Source of the DNA: Pseudomonas anuradhapurensis
Lineage (GTDB): Bacteria > Pseudomonadota > Gammaproteobacteria > Pseudomonadales > Pseudomonadaceae
Assembly: GCF_014269225.2 (NCBI RefSeq)
Contig: NZ_CP077097.1
Location: 2,119,001 to 2,183,000, forward strand
Reading direction: 5' to 3'
DNA length: 64,000 nucleotides
Of this stretch, positions 61,815-64,000 are shown piece after piece. The stretch's first letter is position 1; every line of letters begins with the position of its first letter. Both the position numbers and the translations under genes were made by a program. Below the pieces are notes generated by a model. That model had not been told where the DNA came from. It was given only the letters and a program-made list of their open reading frames with translations, and made no database searches.

Positions 61815-62411
61815 TCAGGCCGTCACTTCGCAATCTGCGAACAAGCGCTCACCCAGTGCGCGTGCCGTGCCCAAATGCGGGGCCGGGTTCATACCTTCGC
61901 TGTCTTCCAGCAGGGTGGAGCTGAGCACCTCGGCGCCGCAATAGTCGAAGATGCCGTGCTCGATCTGCACGCGCATCGCTTCGCCATAGCCATGCCGTTC
62001 AAAGGTACCGCGGTCGGCGCCGGCGACGCCGACCAGGTGCACCTTCATGCCGCGCAATTTCTTCACGGTGGTGCTGCCGTCATAGTCGAACGCCCAACCG
62101 TTGCTGAACACCCGCTCAACCCAGCCCTTGAGCAAGGCTGGCAGCGACCACCAGTAAATCGGGTACACCAGCACCAGGGCATCGGCGCGTTCGATGCGTG
62201 CCTGCTCCTTGCGCACATCCGCCGGCGGGGCAGCCAGGCGGCGGTGCACGGCATGGTCGGCCAGGCCGAACCGGGGGTCGAAACCTTCACTGGCGAGGTC
62301 GGCGATTTCGCTGCTGTGGCCGGCTTCGGCCAGGCCATTGGCGACCTGCCGGGCCAGGGCGTGGGTCAATGAGTGAGGGTCGTGGTGGCCGACAACGATC
62401 AGGGCGTGCAT
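61815..62411 (-). CDS. NAD(P)H quinone oxidoreductase (flavodoxin-like fold)
   Basis: A 198-residue FMN/FAD flavoprotein of the MdaB/KefF/NQO1 family. It starts with MHALIVVGHHDPHSLTHALA for phosphate binding and has ADALVLVYPIYWWSLPALLKGWVERVFSNGWAF and GVAGADRGTFERHGY. It reduces quinones by two electrons to avoid radicals. It is divergent from a TetR gene with 92 bases between, and three repeats of a likely operator lie in that gap, so it is presumably repressed until an electrophile or quinone appears. Confidence 0.92.
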   Translation of the reverse strand: MHALIVVGHHDPHSLTHALARQVANGLAEAGHSSEIADLASEGFDPRFGLADHAVHRRLAAPPADVRKEQARIERADALVLVYPIYWWSLPALLKGWVERVFSNGWAFDYDGSTTVKKLRGMKVHLVGVAGADRGTFERHGYGEAMRVQIEHGIFDYCGAEVLSSTLLEDSEGMNPAPHLGTARALGERLFADCEVTA

Positions 62412-62464
62412 GGTGAATCTCCTGGATGAGGATGCAGGGTTACCTTCAGCGCTATATACTCAAG

Positions 62465-62501
62465 GTAAGTTACGTCCAGTAAGTTACTTTTGGTAGGTTA
62501 G
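62465..62501. promoter_or_regulatory. Three-copy TetR operator, 14-bp period
   Basis: GTAAGTTAC at 62465, GTAAGTTAC at 62479 and GTAGGTTAG at 62493 are spaced exactly 14 bases apart. The unit GTAA-N-TTAC is itself a palindrome. The last copy touches the TetR start codon. The array sits between the TetR gene and the divergent oxidoreductase gene. Confidence 0.65.
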
Positions 62502-62503
62502 TG

Positions 62504-63100
62504 ATGTCAAGCGATGATCCAACCCGCTCGCGCAAGCGCCTGAGCCGTGACGAGCGCCGTCGCCAGCTGCTCGACATGGCTTGGCAGCTGGTGCGCGAGG
62601 AGGGCACCGATGCCCTCAGCCTGGGCCGTCTGGCCGAGCAGGCGGGAGTGACCAAGCCGGTGGTCTATGACCATTTCGAAACCCGTACCGGGCTGCTGGT
62701 GGCGCTGTATCAGGAATACGATGCCCGCCAGTCTCGAATGCTGGAACAGGCCCTGGCGCGCTGTGACGCCAGCCTGGCCAGCCGCGCCAGGGTGATAGCC
62801 GAGGCCTACGTCGACTGCGTGATGAGCCAGGGGCTGGAAATACCCGGTGTCTCGGCCGCGTTGGCCGGGTCGCCGGAGATGGAAGCGCTCAAGCGGGCCT
62901 ATGAGCAACCCTTCCTGGACAAATGCCGGGAGGCGCTGGCCGGCTTTTCCCCCAGCGGTACCGTCGGGGCTGCTGGCATGCGCCTGTTGGTGGGGGCAGC
63001 GGATGCCTTGTCACAGGCGGCTGCGGCGGGAGAGCTGGAAGCTGAGGCGGCCAAGGCCGAACTGCAGGCCGCCATCATGGCGATGGTCGAGCGCCAGTGA
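62504..63100 (+). CDS. TetR family regulator
   Basis: A 198-residue repressor-type regulator. The helix-turn-helix is near residues 18-62 (RRQLLDMAWQLVREEGTDALSLGRLAEQAGVTKPVVYDHFETRTGLLVALY). The C-terminal ligand domain is helical. ATG 62504 is preferred; an in-frame GTG directly before it (62501) could also serve. The start lies at the edge of the triple repeat, which fits autorepression and control of the divergent oxidoreductase. Confidence 0.92.
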   Translation: MSSDDPTRSRKRLSRDERRRQLLDMAWQLVREEGTDALSLGRLAEQAGVTKPVVYDHFETRTGLLVALYQEYDARQSRMLEQALARCDASLASRARVIAEAYVDCVMSQGLEIPGVSAALAGSPEMEALKRAYEQPFLDKCREALAGFSPSGTVGAAGMRLLVGAADALSQAAAAGELEAEAAKAELQAAIMAMVERQ

Positions 63101-63135
63101 AGGTTCGAGATTGCCCGGCTGCAAAGCCCATCAGC

Positions 63136-64000
63136 TCAAACCGGCAAGCTTTGATAGGGTAATTCGTCGCCGGGGCTGCGGTTGAACTGGCGCTTGTATT
63201 CGCGGCTGAACTGCGAGGTGCTCTGGTACCCCACCCGGTGGGCAGCCTGGGCCACCCCCAGGCCTTCGCCAATCAGCATCTGCTGTGCCTTGAGCAAGCG
63301 CAGGCGCTTGAGGTATTGCATCGGCGCCATGTCAGTGCAGCGCTTGAAATGTTCGTGGAAGGTGGAAACGCTCATGTTGGCGCGCGCAGCCAGCGCCTCC
63401 ACGCTCAGTGGCTCGGCGTAGTGCTCGCGCAGGTGGGCGAGGGCGGCGCCAATGCGGGCAAAATGTCCCTGTTGCTCGACCAATGCCCGCAATACGCCCG
63501 CCTGTGGGCCACGCAAGGCGGTATACAGCACCTCGCGTACCCGCGCTGGCCCCAGCACCTTGGCATCCAGCGGGTCCTGCAGGCAGTGCAACAGGCGTTC
63601 CACGCATTCGCGCATCGGTGCATCGAGCGCCGCCGAAGTCATCGATTGCGGCGTTTGTGCCTGCACCGCTGCATCCGCGGCCAGGTCCATGCTTTGTACC
63701 AGCTCCCCGAGCACGCCGCGGTCGATGTGTACTGCCACGCCCAACAAGGGCGCTTCGGGGGTGGCGAAGGTTTCGCACATGAACGGCACCGACAATGCCT
63801 GCACCAGGTAATGCCCGGCGCCGTACTCCAAGGTTCGAAGCCCTAGGCGTGCCAGTTTGCTGCCCTGAGCCAGGATCATCAGGCTGGGTTCGTAGATCTG
63901 CGGGCTGCTGGCCACGTAATGGTCCCAGCTCAGTACTTGTACCTGGGGCAGGTGTGTGGGCACGAAGCCTGGACGTGTGGCGAGGCTGCGGATCAGCGCG
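63136..64000 (-). CDS. AraC family regulator, N-terminus cut by window end
   Basis: At least 288 residues are visible, with the frame open to the window edge (ALIRSLATRPGFVPTHLP precedes the GTG at 63963). The AraC_N sensor region (YEPSLMILAQGSKLA; FMCETFATPEAPLLGVAVHID) and the C-terminal double helix-turn-helix (ANMSVSTFHEHFKRCTDMAPMQYLKRLRL; YQSTSQFSREYKRQFNRSPGD) are complete. This branch often controls neighbouring oxidoreductases. It is convergent with the TetR gene. Confidence 0.9.
   Translation of the reverse strand, partial: ALIRSLATRPGFVPTHLPQVQVLSWDHYVASSPQIYEPSLMILAQGSKLARLGLRTLEYGAGHYLVQALSVPFMCETFATPEAPLLGVAVHIDRGVLGELVQSMDLAADAAVQAQTPQSMTSAALDAPMRECVERLLHCLQDPLDAKVLGPARVREVLYTALRGPQAGVLRALVEQQGHFARIGAALAHLREHYAEPLSVEALAARANMSVSTFHEHFKRCTDMAPMQYLKRLRLLKAQQMLIGEGLGVAQAAHRVGYQSTSQFSREYKRQFNRSPGDELPYQSLPV

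Overview
The window is high-GC, densely packed chromosomal DNA from a Pseudomonas, most likely of the P. putida group. The evidence is a cti fatty-acid isomerase gene divergent from metH, several long REP/BIME-like palindromes with the core GGAGCGGCCTTGTGTCGCGA, a polB gene, an OprD-family porin, and small Pseudomonas-typical families (DUF2790, DUF2970). No rRNA, tRNA, CRISPR array, insertion sequence or prophage was seen. The genes at both ends (1-293 and 63136-64000) are cut by the window edge.

Layout. 0-10.7 kb: a partial unknown gene, a 37-aa membrane peptide, a DUF2970 protein, cobalamin-dependent methionine synthase (metH), the cis/trans isomerase Cti, an acyltransferase, NfuA, and a SCO1/PCu(A)C copper-chaperone pair. 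10.7-22 kb: azlC-azlD with an AraC regulator, a SGNH-like protein, a LysE exporter next to a YqcI/YcgG (putative N-hydroxylase) gene and a divergent LysR gene, a second LysR gene with a divergent MFS transporter, and DNA polymerase II. 22-26.6 kb: one 1497-aa protein with a DUF6543-like N-terminus, leucine-rich repeats and a NEL-type E3 ubiquitin ligase C-terminus, which looks like a host-directed effector. 26.8-34.2 kb: the most interesting block. It holds a DUF4174 protein; a RiPP operon with a precursor carrying six EGKCG motifs and two EF-hands, a MNIO/DUF692 enzyme and a DUF2063 partner; a convergent DoxX / ferric-reductase-like membrane pair; an OmpR-type two-component system; and a divergent DUF2790-thioredoxin pair. 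The RiPP promoter and the two-component promoter region share a nearly identical 19-bp direct-repeat element, which suggests one regulon.

34.3-41.5 kb: an aroE-like/aroQ pair and a czcCBA heavy-metal efflux operon preceded by a CusR/CzcR-like box. 41.5-46.9 kb: an MHS-family transporter and FCD-type GntR regulator, divergent from a four-gene polar amino-acid ABC transporter. 46.9-53.2 kb: a lipoprotein, a TonB-dependent receptor with a DUF2946 protein, a membrane diguanylate cyclase and two small proteins. 53.2-57.7 kb: a cobalamin-riboswitch-controlled operon (BtuF-, BtuC- and BtuD-like) ending in an OprD-family porin. 57.7-64 kb: a DUF1624 membrane protein, a GNAT acetyltransferase, an AhpD-like protein, LpxO, ThpR, an NAD(P)H quinone oxidoreductase with a divergent TetR gene and a three-copy 14-bp-spaced operator, and a partial AraC regulator.

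Recurring themes are metal handling (copper chaperones, Czc efflux, the RiPP, the TonB receptor), cobalamin use and uptake, envelope adaptation (Cti, LpxO, acyltransferases) and small divergent regulator/transporter pairs. Assignments come from reading motifs, gene order and spacing; no database search was run.
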